A stretch of 20,548 nt of DNA from CAYRFF01 sp964436125 (GCA_964436125.1 CAYTBT010000041.1:1-20548), one strand, 5' to 3'. Positions 1 through 7,573 are shown, counted from the first letter of the stretch. Program-made: numbers and translations. Notes: generated from the letters alone by a model not told the origin.

Positions 1-63
1 TTGTTTGCACCCTATCGACCCAAGTAACAATACTAGCATAAAGATAATAATTAAACTTTTCAT
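1..63 (-). CDS. Lipoprotein, N-terminal fragment (runs off the left edge)
   Basis: The minus strand from an ATG at 63 reads MKSLIIIFMLVLLLGSIGCK and then leaves the window. This is a typical short lipoprotein signal peptide: one lysine after the start, a hydrophobic stretch, and a cysteine at residue 19 that would be lipidated. The -3 residue is Ser rather than Leu, which is tolerated in Bacteroidota. The leader just upstream (85-120) is nearly identical to the leader of the lipoprotein gene ending at 3853, and a glycosyltransferase tail lies upstream in both places, so this is probably a paralogue of that gene. The mature protein is not visible and its function is unknown. Confidence 0.55.
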   Translation of the reverse strand, partial: MKSLIIIFMLVLLLGSIGCKQ

Positions 64-84
64 AAGACAAAATATTTAACTAAT

Positions 85-156
85 CCTACTTCTTGTTCTA
101 GCTGTTTCGGATGCCAGCTGCAAGCCTATCAGTGCTTACAGTGCATATATATATAT
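85..156 (-). repeat. Duplicated leader, copy 1, with (AT)6 tract
   Basis: Positions 85-120 match 4337-4373 almost base for base. Both are followed within about 40 bases by an alternating AT tract (145-156 here, 4396-4414 in the other copy). Both copies keep AGCTG and CAGCT arms that could form a small hairpin upstream of the lipoprotein start. This is one end of a diverged duplication. Nothing else is recognisable between 157 and 394. Confidence 0.6.
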
Positions 157-394
157 CGATACTAGCAAATATTTTTGGCTAAATTATTTATTACTTTTTT
201 GATTTAGAATTTTATTCTGTGTAGCACAATCCTTAATTTTATTAACAGAATTTAATTATGGATAGCTTCTTTCTTGAAAACATGGTCAATTACTCTTTTA
301 AATTTTCACGGTTCATATACCTTGTATCTTGTAGATATCACCAGATTAACTGTATTGTAAAATTCCTTATCCCTGCCCCCTTTTTACGTGCTTT

Positions 395-493
395 CTATGT
401 GAAAGCTCGTAAAATAGCCTCCGCAGAATTATCCCAGCTCATTTCTTCCATTGTTTCATGGATATTCTCCGGTGGGATGAGGGTTTCCGCTAA
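395..493 (-). pseudogene. Glycosyltransferase C-terminal fragment
   Basis: Read on the minus strand, this stretch encodes IPPENI, then ETMEEMSW, and ends in AILRAFT before a TAG stop at 395-397. It aligns without gaps to the last 30 or so residues (about 397-426) of the intact glycosyltransferase at 4558-5838, which has IPPENI, ETTKEMSW and EILGAFS. I count 20 identities in 30 residues. Upstream of 493 the similarity stops and no further part of the gene is present. It is therefore the 3' stump of a second, diverged copy. The downstream gene in both places is a small lipoprotein, so the duplication covered the intergenic junction. An open frame on the opposite strand (258-497) is a by-product. 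Confidence 0.75.
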
Positions 494-677
494 ATAAAAG
501 TAACAATTTGTAACTGATGTATAAGTCGGTGTAATTTTACACGAAATATTATAATTATAACCAGGCTTTCATCCAACTAATTGAAAAATAGCACCCTTGC
601 GAATGATATAAATAGATTTTTATAGTAATAAGGGTACAAAATCCGTGAATTATTATCAAATACTAATGGATTATTCC

Positions 678-685
678 TATATTTG
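678..685 (+). promoter_or_regulatory. Bacteroidota -7 element upstream of the AbiE pair
   Basis: TATATTTG matches the Bacteroidota -7 consensus TAnnTTTG exactly and lies 36 bases before the ATG of the AbiEi gene. No convincing -33 TTG was found at the usual distance. The rest of 498-721 is AT-rich and holds no gene I can recognise. Confidence 0.4.
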
Positions 686-721
686 TGCCAGAATTGTGAG
701 TTTTAAGCACACATTTAAGAC

Positions 722-1540
722 ATGAAAAAGCATATTTCATATAGATCAGCGGAGTTACTTGAAGAATTAAGTAGGCGGAAACTTAACTTTTTTACCTTGA
801 AAGAAGCGGCTGAGATACTAATAGCTAATGATAATGCAACTGTAAGGAAGCTGCTAAGTGATATGGTGAAAAGAGGGCTTATCATGCGTATCAAGGATGG
901 TTTATATCATCGTATTCCGTATGAACTACAACCCGAAGAATATTTTCCAAACTGGCATTTAACTGCAGAAGCAATAGCCAAGCCAAAAAAATACTATATT
1001 GGTTTTTACAGTGCTCTTGATATTCATGGACTTATCACACAACCGGCTATGGTTGAACAAGTAGTAACCAAGAAAAGAATAAAGCCTAAAATTCAGAGAG
1101 TAAAAAATGTTCGGTTTAATTTTATTACAATGAGTGAAAACAGATTCTTTGGGTATAAAAAGCATTGGATAAATGATTTTTACAAAGTAAACTGCAGTGA
1201 TCTTGAAAAAACAGTCTTGGATTGCCTGTATATCCCAGATTATGGGGGAGGCATCGCTGAAATCACAAAAGCCATATACAAATCGCAGAAAAAATTACAA
1301 GTAGAGAAATTTCAAGAATACCTTGAAAGGTTTAATATCCAAGCGGTATATAAACGACTTGGTTTTATCATAGACCACCTCAAATTATTCCCTGATCTTC
1401 AGTATTTTATTAGAGAAAAGATATCTTCATCTTATACTCCATTAGATCCTTCTCTTGACAAGCATGGAAAATATGATTCACGGTGGGGTATTATAGACAA
1501 TCTGCACTTTAAAATAGTCCTTGAATCTTTAAAAACATAA
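722..1540 (+). CDS. abiEi: AbiEi family antitoxin, type IV toxin-antitoxin system
   Basis: This 272-residue protein fits the AbiEi antitoxin family, which binds the operator of its own operon and counteracts an AbiEii nucleotidyltransferase toxin without forming a stable complex with it (hence type IV). An N-terminal winged-helix domain covers about residues 5-66, with the recognition-helix region TVRKLLSDMVKRGLI and the wing sequence IKDGLYHRIP. The remainder is the mixed C-terminal domain; FYSALDIHGLI at about 97-107 and DLEKTVLDCLYIP at about 161-173 are typical of the family. The AbiEii gene follows after 4 bases. The ATG start is supported by a -7 promoter element at 678-685. Autorepression is expected from the family but no operator repeats stood out. 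The base composition is more AT-rich than the housekeeping genes to the right, in keeping with acquired DNA. Confidence 0.85.
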   Translation: MKKHISYRSAELLEELSRRKLNFFTLKEAAEILIANDNATVRKLLSDMVKRGLIMRIKDGLYHRIPYELQPEEYFPNWHLTAEAIAKPKKYYIGFYSALDIHGLITQPAMVEQVVTKKRIKPKIQRVKNVRFNFITMSENRFFGYKKHWINDFYKVNCSDLEKTVLDCLYIPDYGGGIAEITKAIYKSQKKLQVEKFQEYLERFNIQAVYKRLGFIIDHLKLFPDLQYFIREKISSSYTPLDPSLDKHGKYDSRWGIIDNLHFKIVLESLKT

Positions 1541-1544
1541 AAAA

Positions 1545-2360
1545 GTGATAAAACCGGGAGAAATACAATCTATAGCAGGAAAAGAAGGAGTACGAGATAC
1601 CCAGATTGAAAAAGATTATATCATCTCCTGGATTATCAACGCCATTGCGAACAACACCTTCCTAAAAAAGAATTTGATCTTCAAGGGTGGCACTGTATTA
1701 AAAAAGGTATATTTTCCAGATTATCGTTTTTCGGAAGACCTTGATTATACATACAGAGGACGGGAAATTAATTTTGATGGCATTAAATCAGCTTTCAGGG
1801 AGTTAATTGATTGGGTGTATGAAGAATCTAGGATTCCTCTTTCTTTTCAGAATGAAACAAAGTATGACACAGGGAATTACAATTTCTATTTATCCTATAC
1901 CGGTCCACTTGGAGGACTAGGAGCCAATAAGGATATCAAAGTTGACATAAGTCCCAATGAGCTTATTTACTATCCTCCGAAAGAAAAGCAGATTATTAAA
2001 GCTTATTCAGATCTTGTTCAAGAAAATCGCATTTATTGCTATGCTCTGGGAGAAATAATTGCAGAAAAGATGCGCTCCATAATGCAGAGGACTGCTCCCA
2101 GAGATGTCTATGACCTGTGGTACTTATTTGAAATAGAGGAAGAAAATATCGAAGACCATATTTTTGCATTTCAACATAAAGCAAACCATAAAGGATTAAA
2201 CCCGAATAGTCTGATCACTGTACTTGAACTTAAAGAAAAGACTTATGAAAAGCACTGGGAAAATCATTTGAGAGATCAATTAACAGAAATTCCATACTTT
2301 AAGGATGTATGGCGGGAGTTAGGAAAGCATTGGAGAAAATTTCAGAAGTTTATTCAATAG
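1545..2360 (+). CDS. abiEii: AbiEii family nucleotidyltransferase toxin
   Basis: This 271-residue protein belongs to the AbiEii/MenT superfamily of DNA-polymerase-beta-like nucleotidyltransferases. These act as the toxin of type IV systems; characterised members block growth or abort phage infection, and some modify tRNA. Motif I is complete: GGT at 48-50 followed by RFSEDLD at 61-67, whose two acidic residues bind metal. A further acidic strand is KVDIS at 132-136. The family's E-x3-EK element is at 170-175 (EIIAEK), followed by RDVYDLWYL at 186-194. All expected catalytic residues are present, so the protein is probably active. The start is a GTG four bases after the antitoxin stop, and translation is probably coupled. 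Downstream of the stop the DNA becomes a graveyard of gene fragments. Confidence 0.87.
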   Translation: MIKPGEIQSIAGKEGVRDTQIEKDYIISWIINAIANNTFLKKNLIFKGGTVLKKVYFPDYRFSEDLDYTYRGREINFDGIKSAFRELIDWVYEESRIPLSFQNETKYDTGNYNFYLSYTGPLGGLGANKDIKVDISPNELIYYPPKEKQIIKAYSDLVQENRIYCYALGEIIAEKMRSIMQRTAPRDVYDLWYLFEIEEENIEDHIFAFQHKANHKGLNPNSLITVLELKEKTYEKHWENHLRDQLTEIPYFKDVWRELGKHWRKFQKFIQ

Positions 2361-2595
2361 AATGGAGATGTTCTTTATCCTCTTTCACGTAAAAATATTG
2401 CTTTACACCTTCTTAAGACAGAAAGCAGTGTAGATTTCCGTTGTCAAATAGTTACAATATACAATTGATGCATATTAGTTGAACCAATCCCACACAGCAA
2501 GACAGGCTATGGCACGGATTACACAGCAGTCATTTTTTCTGTAAAAAAGCTGCAATTCCGGTTCATTTTCCCTCATTTTGCCCCTTTTTCTGCAG

Positions 2596-2696
2596 GGTGG
2601 GTCAGCATCCGACGGATTGTCATGCGAAATTCTTCAATTTTCCGACATTTCTATCGTCTTTAAGTCCGGATTTGGTGGGTCAGTATGCTCCGGATT
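2596..2696. repeat. Short direct repeats resembling an IS21-type end
   Basis: Two 23-base direct repeats at 2596-2618 and 2674-2696 both begin GGTGGGTCAG and end CGGATT, with 19 of 23 positions identical and 78 bases between starts. Multiple short direct repeats built on GGGTCA or GGCTCA are characteristic of IS21-family termini in Bacteroidota. No transposase or helper ATPase sequence is present nearby, so this would be a solo end or relic. The stretch 2361-2595 shows nothing else I can name. Confidence 0.35.
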
Positions 2697-2765
2697 ATCC
2701 AAATTAAACTATTTCTTTAAAGAATTATTACCAATAATAGGTAATTAACAAAAAAAGCAACTCTC

Positions 2766-2882
2766 ATGGGACGTAATACATCAATATCGCTCGGAGAATA
2801 TTTTGAGGACTTCGTGAGGAGTCAGACTGAAAGCAATTGCTATAAAATTATTAGAAAGTTCATCCAAGGGACGTATCAGTGA
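2766..2882 (+). pseudogene. ParD-family antitoxin, N-terminal fragment
   Basis: From the ATG at 2766 the reading frame gives MGRNTSISLGEYFEDFV and then about 20 less similar residues before TGA at 2880-2882. The opening is the canonical start of ParD/CopG-type antitoxins, the ribbon strand that binds DNA, followed by the first residues of the first helix. A normal ParD is about 80 residues; here similarity fades after about 26 residues and the frame ends at 38. No ParE toxin gene follows. The sequence runs straight into a fragment of a different antitoxin in another frame. Confidence 0.6.
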
Positions 2883-2979
2883 GATTCTGAACAGAAAACG
2901 CATACTTTCTCTGAAAATGATCCGGCGATTACATGAGATGCTTTATATTCCGTCTGAAGATTTAATACAAGCGTATTAA
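2818..2979 (+). pseudogene. HigA-like HTH antitoxin, C-terminal fragment
   Basis: A second frame, overlapping the ParD fragment and lacking its own start, reads GRISEILNRKR, then LSLKMIRRLHEMLYIPSEDL, and ends QAY at 2976 before TAA. This is the second half of the helix-turn-helix domain of the HigA-like antitoxin family: the recognition helix, the NRKR turn, the LSLKMIRRLH helix and the IP-x-E-x-L motif. The N-terminal part is missing, replaced by the ParD fragment. Nothing resembling a HigB toxin is visible on either side. It is a remnant, and probably not a functional fusion because the two pieces are in different frames. Confidence 0.6.
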
Positions 2980-3069
2980 ATCGATTTTCATCTTGATGAC
3001 AAAACTAAGGGCAAAATTGCAAGGGTGGGGCATTACATTAAATGAACTTTGTAATTGTTTACTCAGACG

Positions 3070-3300
3070 TTAGCTTTGAGTTGAAATGATATCCTTGTCA
3101 AAGTCAGAATTCATCCATACTCCATCTAGTTCCGCACCGAGCTTTTCTTAAATACGGATAGCCAGAGTATTCCAGTCCAGTACCTGCCATCGAAAACGTT
3201 GATAAACTTCTTTCTGCGCTACTTCAAATAATCTTGCAAGTAACATTGTACCGATTTTATTGCCGCGGTACTCTTCTTTGGTATACAGATCCGATATACA
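3070..3300 (-). pseudogene. GNAT N-acetyltransferase, broken C-terminal part
   Basis: The minus strand from about 3300 reads DLYTKEEYRGNKIGTMLLARLF, which contains the GNAT acetyl-CoA binding motif A (R-G-x-x-I-G). It continues with RWQVLDWNTLAIRI, then a TAA at 3148-3150, then EKLGAELDGVWMNSDFDKDII before the final stop at 3070. In intact relatives the stop position is normally FYEKLGAE, so a Tyr codon has become TAA. The N-terminal half of the enzyme is missing, and the stop codon of the neighbouring lipoprotein gene lies just upstream. This is clearly a pseudogene. Such acetyltransferases are common passengers in toxin-antitoxin and integron-like accessory regions. Confidence 0.7.
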
Positions 3301-3317
3301 AGATTTTTTCAGATGAA

Positions 3318-3866
3318 TTAAAAATCAATTCCTAATTCTCCATTAAAGATATCTACATAGTATCCATCAATATTAATCAGCATTAACCGTTCTGGATTAT
3401 ATGTTCTAATCACTTTATTCAGTAAATCCTCAGATTGGATTTTAAACATACTTGATACAACTACGATAAATTTATATCCATTCGCTTCCGTTAAAAGAAA
3501 ACCATTGTAGGCTTGTTTACAATCATATAATTTTTCATTTTTTTGAAAGGTCCAGTTTAATCTTCTAAGTCCACGTGCATAACAATTAAAATATGAATAT
3601 ATGACAGAATCCCCAATAACATGATGAAACTGCATGGGTTGAATTGTAGAATTAAAACTACAATTAATCGAGTTCAAGAAGGTTGCGTCTTCCAATGATA
3701 AATAAATAGGTGTAATATCAGTATTTTTATATTCTCCTATAAGATTATTAATCCACTTGATATTCACCTTATTAACTTTATCATACCCCACGATAATTCT
3801 ACAACTATAAAACAAGATTAAAAGGGTGGCAAGTAGCCACCCAATCGTATTCCTAATATTCAACAT
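3318..3866 (-). CDS. Small lipoprotein of unknown function
   Basis: This 182-residue protein is not recognised. I start it at the ATG at 3866 because the sequence then opens with a signal peptide (MLNIRNTIGWLLATLLILFYSC), giving a lipidation cysteine at about residue 22; an upstream extension to 3941 would lie inside the preceding gene. The mature part is rich in Asn, Tyr and Ile and has no motif I can name. The start overlaps the end of the preceding lipoprotein gene by 14 bases (stop at 3853), so the two are probably translationally coupled and expressed as a unit. Low GC content matches the rest of the accessory region. Confidence 0.6.
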   Translation of the reverse strand: MLNIRNTIGWLLATLLILFYSCRIIVGYDKVNKVNIKWINNLIGEYKNTDITPIYLSLEDATFLNSINCSFNSTIQPMQFHHVIGDSVIYSYFNCYARGLRRLNWTFQKNEKLYDCKQAYNGFLLTEANGYKFIVVVSSMFKIQSEDLLNKVIRTYNPERLMLINIDGYYVDIFNGELGIDF

Positions 3867-4314
3867 AATTAATATAGATTCGAGGTTCCCCTTGAACAAA
3901 TGTAACCGGATAGTTACCTGGTAATATTTCAAAATTACCATTTGGAATATATTGAGATTCTGTTATAGGTACAACCCCAATAGCATTCCAGCAGACTTTA
4001 TTTGGCTGAATATAAATCCCATTCTGGTCTTTTTTAATAAAACCCGTTGATTCATCTGGAGACACATTAACTGAACTCAATGCTTTCCAAGGCTCAAATG
4101 TGATTATTAAACAAATGCCTGGAAATTTATTACATCTTACCCCTGGAGGGGCTCCAATAGAAGTGTGTTTAAGCTTAAACTCTATTTTAATAGACCATGG
4201 AGATGTTCTTAGGGACACAACTTCTGCTTTTTTATCAGTCCTGATTTCGTTTTTTTGACAACTAATCATTCCTATAAACAAAATGGATAAACCGATCAAC
4301 AATAAATTTTTTAT
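3853..4314 (-). CDS. Small lipoprotein of unknown function, start codon uncertain
   Basis: This frame encodes a hydrophobic leader (IKNLLLIGLSILFIGMISC) with a lipidation cysteine, then a mature part of about 135 residues that I do not recognise; it contains GAPPGVRC and FPGICLIITF. The position matching the ATG of the paralogous lipoprotein at 63 is an ATA here (4312-4314), so the expected start is damaged or non-standard. A TTG at 4302 would remove the only lysine of the leader; a TTG at 4425 would add 37 implausible residues encoded partly by the AT tract. I give the homologous position. The gene follows the glycosyltransferase and overlaps the next lipoprotein gene. It may be a gene in decay. 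Confidence 0.5.
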   Translation of the reverse strand: MKNLLLIGLSILFIGMISCQKNEIRTDKKAEVVSLRTSPWSIKIEFKLKHTSIGAPPGVRCNKFPGICLIITFEPWKALSSVNVSPDESTGFIKKDQNGIYIQPNKVCWNAIGVVPITESQYIPNGNFEILPGNYPVTFVQGEPRIYINYVEY

Positions 4315-4336
4315 AAAACAAATAATTTTAATTTCC

Positions 4337-4414
4337 CCTACTTCTTGTTCTAGCTGTTTTCGGATTCCAGCTGTAGTATTCTTTACTACAACTGCATATA
4401 TATATATATATATA
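4337..4414 (-). repeat. Duplicated leader, copy 2, with (AT)n tract
   Basis: This matches 85-156: the first 37 bases are nearly identical, and an alternating AT tract follows at 4396-4414. In this copy GTAGTA and TACTAC arms (minus strand) could pair upstream of the AGCTG/CAGCT hairpin. Between here and the glycosyltransferase stop at 4558 nothing else is recognisable. Confidence 0.6.
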
Positions 4415-4557
4415 GTACTGTGCAAGTATTTGGAGAAGAGAATGCAATAAATTTTTAGTTTTAGAATAATATTTTGTTTCGGAGGTTATTAATATACCGT
4501 TACAGAATATTATTTTGCGGAAGCGAATTAAGATACCTGGTTTCAAGAACAGATAAC

Positions 4558-5838
4558 TTAACTAAACGCCCCCAAAATCTCCTCCGCATAATTCTCCCAG
4601 CTCATCTCCTTCGTCGTCTCCCGGATATTTTCCGGTGGAATAGGATTTTCAATAGCTTTATTCATTGCTGCACACATGGAATCGATATCATCGGCTTCGG
4701 CGAGATAGCCATTGTATCCGTCTTGGATCGTCTCGGGGAAATGACCAACCTTGGTTGCGAGAATTGGCTTAAGGAAATTATAGGCGATGGACTCTACACC
4801 GGAAGGTGTTGCATATTCATAGAAGAGAACAACCGCATCCGATACCTGGAAATAGCGCGCGACATCTTCATTGGGGATGAAGTCGTTGTGCAGATATACA
4901 TCGTCCTGTAAACCGAGCTTTTCCACCAGTTCCAGCGGTCGATACTCGCGTTCATCATCTTTTTTGCTGAGGAAGACACTCTTGGCAAGGCCGAAGAGCT
5001 TTTCCTTTACCTTGGTCGCCATTTTCTTCTCGTCCAGCGTATTCCAGAAGGACTCACCACAGATCATCAACGTGACATCGTCCCGCATTTGCGTAAGCTT
5101 GTGAAAAGCGGGAATGACATTGTGCAAGCCCTTGTACTTGCGGATGAAACCAAAGAAAAGGAAAACGTGCTCCTTGATATTGTGTTTTTTCTTGAAGGCC
5201 TCGACATCGAAGTCGGGCAGCGGCTCAAAGAGGTTGTACACCGGATGATAGAGCTTCAATACGCGGTTATCCGCTTGCGCAAATGCCGTGGGATTTTCCT
5301 GCACTTCAAATTTTCTTTTCGGTAGCAGTGTTTTCAGCTCATCGGCAATCTTGTGTGCATGGACGACGAAGTTATCGACATATTTGAAGGCCATTTTACT
5401 GAACTGCTTGTCGATGGAACTGTGCTCCTTCTGCAGGACAAAATGCAGGTCGAATATAAAGGGAATTCCATGTTTCTTCAGGCCGGCGGCAATCCGTGAA
5501 AGCGGTAGTCCCTGCAGTGCGATTGACCATTGAAAAATAACGAGAGCAGGATTGATTTCCTTGATCTTTTTAACCGTTTCCGACCAAGTGAGCGGGTTAT
5601 TATAGTTAGTAATATAATGAGTTCTGATGTCTGTGCCATCCAGAAAATCTGTTTTGCTAGACTTGTCGATAAATTCCCGTGGTACGATAGCCGGATATTG
5701 CTGTGTCCAGGAAACGATATGCGTTTCCGTATCTGGACGCTTGTCCATGGCCTTGGCGAGGGAAGTATTGTAATTGGCGAGGCCGCCCTTAAATTGTGGG
5801 CCGGGACCGAAGCATACAATCCGCTTGATATCAGACAT
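4558..5838 (-). CDS. Glycosyltransferase, GT4-like (GT-B fold)
   Basis: This 426-residue protein looks like a complete retaining glycosyltransferase of the GT-B fold that moves a sugar from a nucleotide donor to a lipid-linked or saccharide acceptor at the cytoplasmic face of the membrane. The N-terminal domain starts with a glycine-rich loop, GPGPQFKGGLANYN at 11-24. The C-terminal domain begins near FFGFIRKYKG (228-237), a pattern shared by GT4 enzymes, and has the donor-site segment TPSGVESIAYNFLKPIL at 344-360. The gene overlaps the preceding epimerase gene by 8 bases, so the two form an operon and probably serve one surface glycan. The substrate cannot be told. A diverged copy of its last 30 residues lies at 395-493. 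Confidence 0.82.
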   Translation of the reverse strand: MSDIKRIVCFGPGPQFKGGLANYNTSLAKAMDKRPDTETHIVSWTQQYPAIVPREFIDKSSKTDFLDGTDIRTHYITNYNNPLTWSETVKKIKEINPALVIFQWSIALQGLPLSRIAAGLKKHGIPFIFDLHFVLQKEHSSIDKQFSKMAFKYVDNFVVHAHKIADELKTLLPKRKFEVQENPTAFAQADNRVLKLYHPVYNLFEPLPDFDVEAFKKKHNIKEHVFLFFGFIRKYKGLHNVIPAFHKLTQMRDDVTLMICGESFWNTLDEKKMATKVKEKLFGLAKSVFLSKKDDEREYRPLELVEKLGLQDDVYLHNDFIPNEDVARYFQVSDAVVLFYEYATPSGVESIAYNFLKPILATKVGHFPETIQDGYNGYLAEADDIDSMCAAMNKAIENPIPPENIRETTKEMSWENYAEEILGAFS

Positions 5839-6886
5839 TTTGTTCTTCTTTGATTCTGGCTTCCGCTGCGCGCAACATTCTGGTCATCCCTTCTCTGACA
5901 GAGATTTTTGGTTCCCAACCGAGGCGTTCCTTCACGTAATCCATATTGCAATAGCGGCTGAAAACACCGACCGGTTTATCGAGAAGTCGATTAATTTCCG
6001 CATCATAACCGGCAATATCTGTCAAGGTCTCAATGATTTCGATAAAGGTTGTGAGTTTGCCCATGCCGATATTGATTGCCGTTCCATCGTGAATCTCATC
6101 CATGGCAAGTTCGATGCAATCGAGCACATCCTCAATATGCACAAAGTCTCTCCCTTGCTTTCCCGTTCCCCACACATCCACGGGATTCTCTCTCAGCGCT
6201 ACGCGCTGAGCAATAGCGGGAATCGGATAAGTGAGATCCTGATCCTCGCCATAACCGGAAAATGGCCTTATACAAGTAACCTTGAGGTCGTAATGCTTAG
6301 CAGCGATGTGTGCGAGGTATTCACCGGTGAGCTTGGACCAGCCATAAGTCATGTCCGGCTGTCCCATATTCTTAAAGTCAATATCCGTTTCGCTGAGTGC
6401 AATAGCATCGGCTTCCGTCTGCAAATCTACCGGGTAGGCAGCCGATGAACTCGGATAGAGAACGCGTTCCGGCTTCTGTCTTGTCACCCAATAGAAAAAC
6501 TCTGCATCGATGGCAAGGTCGAGAGCAACTTTCATCGGATCGCCGTCAATAGTAGCACGTCCTCCGACAATAGCAGCAAAGTGAAACACATCAGCAAATT
6601 GCTCCACATCGACACCGTAAGCATCTTTCATGTGATTGGGATTATGGGTGATGGCATGGAGAAAATCTCTGAAATCTTCCTTAATAAAAAGGAGACGCTC
6701 ATCTTCACCATAGTATTCGACACCATTTTCGGTTCTTACGAGTGGTTCATCGAGCCATGTTGTCGGATGAGTTCCGACCGATAAATCGTCGATAAAGACA
6801 ACTCTGTCATTTCTTGTATTGTGGAGTCGCTTTACGGTATTCCTTCCGACAAATCCGCAGCCACCGCTGACCAAATGTGTTTTCAT
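5831..6886 (-). CDS. NAD-dependent epimerase/dehydratase (extended SDR)
   Basis: This 351-residue protein is an extended short-chain dehydrogenase of the nucleotide-sugar epimerase/dehydratase group. The NAD-binding glycine motif is GGCGFVG at 8-14. The catalytic set is SSSAAYP at 146-152 and YGWSK at 181-185 (the Tyr-x3-Lys pair). RPFSGYG at 207-213 is the usual substrate-side loop. It probably epimerises or reshapes an NDP-sugar used by the glycosyltransferase whose gene overlaps it by 8 bases. The exact sugar is not predictable. An exact -7 promoter element lies 41 bases upstream, so this is the first gene of the operon. Confidence 0.85.
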   Translation of the reverse strand: MKTHLVSGGCGFVGRNTVKRLHNTRNDRVVFIDDLSVGTHPTTWLDEPLVRTENGVEYYGEDERLLFIKEDFRDFLHAITHNPNHMKDAYGVDVEQFADVFHFAAIVGGRATIDGDPMKVALDLAIDAEFFYWVTRQKPERVLYPSSSAAYPVDLQTEADAIALSETDIDFKNMGQPDMTYGWSKLTGEYLAHIAAKHYDLKVTCIRPFSGYGEDQDLTYPIPAIAQRVALRENPVDVWGTGKQGRDFVHIEDVLDCIELAMDEIHDGTAINIGMGKLTTFIEIIETLTDIAGYDAEINRLLDKPVGVFSRYCNMDYVKERLGWEPKISVREGMTRMLRAAEARIKEEQNV

Positions 6887-6926
6887 ATCTCGTTCTTAAG
6901 ATTACTTCTATTGTGATTAATGAATG

Positions 6927-6934
6927 CAAAGATA
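6927..6934 (-). promoter_or_regulatory. -7 element for the epimerase-glycosyltransferase operon
   Basis: On the minus strand this is TATCTTTG, an exact match to TAnnTTTG, 41 bases before the epimerase ATG. No clear -33 TTG is present at the standard distance. The remaining gap to 7124 is AT-rich and otherwise featureless. Confidence 0.5.
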
Positions 6935-7124
6935 AAATAATATGTCGAGAAACAGTAAGGCAAGACTTGACTTATAAATCATATTTCCAGGCAAGGAATG
7001 GACATGCTCATAATATGAATTAATGTCTTGTTAAATTTCTTGGATAGTAATAATAAGGAAATGATTAGTTAATTTCAGTTTTTACATGTAACTTTAGGTT
7101 TTAATTTACTTAAAAGTGTGTCTT

Positions 7125-7553
7125 ATGAAAATATTCAATCTGATAAAACTTATTGTAGTACTCGTTTTGACATCATTACTTACCAAAGCCGATGGACAGG
7201 TCACTGCATCCTTCTACTTTAACGCTAATAATTCAAAATTTGCAGTTGGTTATGAGTTTACTGACCGATTTTGGGCAGATCTCCGGATTTATTCAGGATC
7301 ATTGATGGAAGACATCACACCGGAACTGGTACTTGCCTATAATTTTCTACAGAAAGACAAATATGAAACCTATGCAGGATTGGGTTTAAGTATTCAACAT
7401 TTCGAAGGCGTAGTAATTCCCATCGGACTTGCGGTAAAGCCATTTGAAAGCCTGGAAAACTTATCTTTTAATATCGAATTTACGCCCCTCATAGGTGATC
7501 ATGGGATGTTGCTCAGAAGCTATCTTGGTGTCAGATATGAAATAGGGAAATAA
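7125..7553 (+). CDS. Small secreted protein, probable outer-membrane beta-barrel
   Basis: I start this gene at the ATG at 7125; an in-frame GTG nine bases earlier adds nothing. The 142-residue product opens with MKIFNLIKLIVVLVLTSLLTKADGQ, a Sec signal peptide with likely cleavage near ADG-Q. The rest alternates polar and hydrophobic residues in short strands separated by turns (for example KFAVGYEFTDRFWADLRIYSG and YETYAGLGLSIQHFEG) and ends in RYEIGK. This resembles small outer-membrane barrel proteins of Bacteroidota. No catalytic motif is visible. It stands alone between the sugar operon and a repeat cluster. A 16-base perfect palindrome follows 4 bases after the stop. Confidence 0.65.
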   Translation: MKIFNLIKLIVVLVLTSLLTKADGQVTASFYFNANNSKFAVGYEFTDRFWADLRIYSGSLMEDITPELVLAYNFLQKDKYETYAGLGLSIQHFEGVVIPIGLAVKPFESLENLSFNIEFTPLIGDHGMLLRSYLGVRYEIGK

Positions 7554-7557
7554 TTAT

Positions 7558-7573
7558 GCCAAGAGCTCTTGGC
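7558..7573. terminator. Palindrome after the barrel gene
   Basis: GCCAAGAGCTCTTGGC is a perfect 16-base palindrome starting 4 bases after the stop codon. There is no T-run behind it, so a role in termination or 3'-end protection is a guess. Its TTGGCCATTAGC flank resembles the CTAATGGC motifs near the right edge of the window (about 20502-20525). Confidence 0.3.

Noticed and set aside
258..497. Plus-strand open frame of 79 codons
   Set aside because: It runs antisense across the glycosyltransferase pseudogene tail, has no signal or motif, and the opposite strand explains the sequence.
4474..4911. Long open frames antisense to the glycosyltransferase and epimerase genes (also 5530-5853 and 5774-6448)
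   Set aside because: They are shadows of well-supported minus-strand genes, without recognisable motifs or starts.
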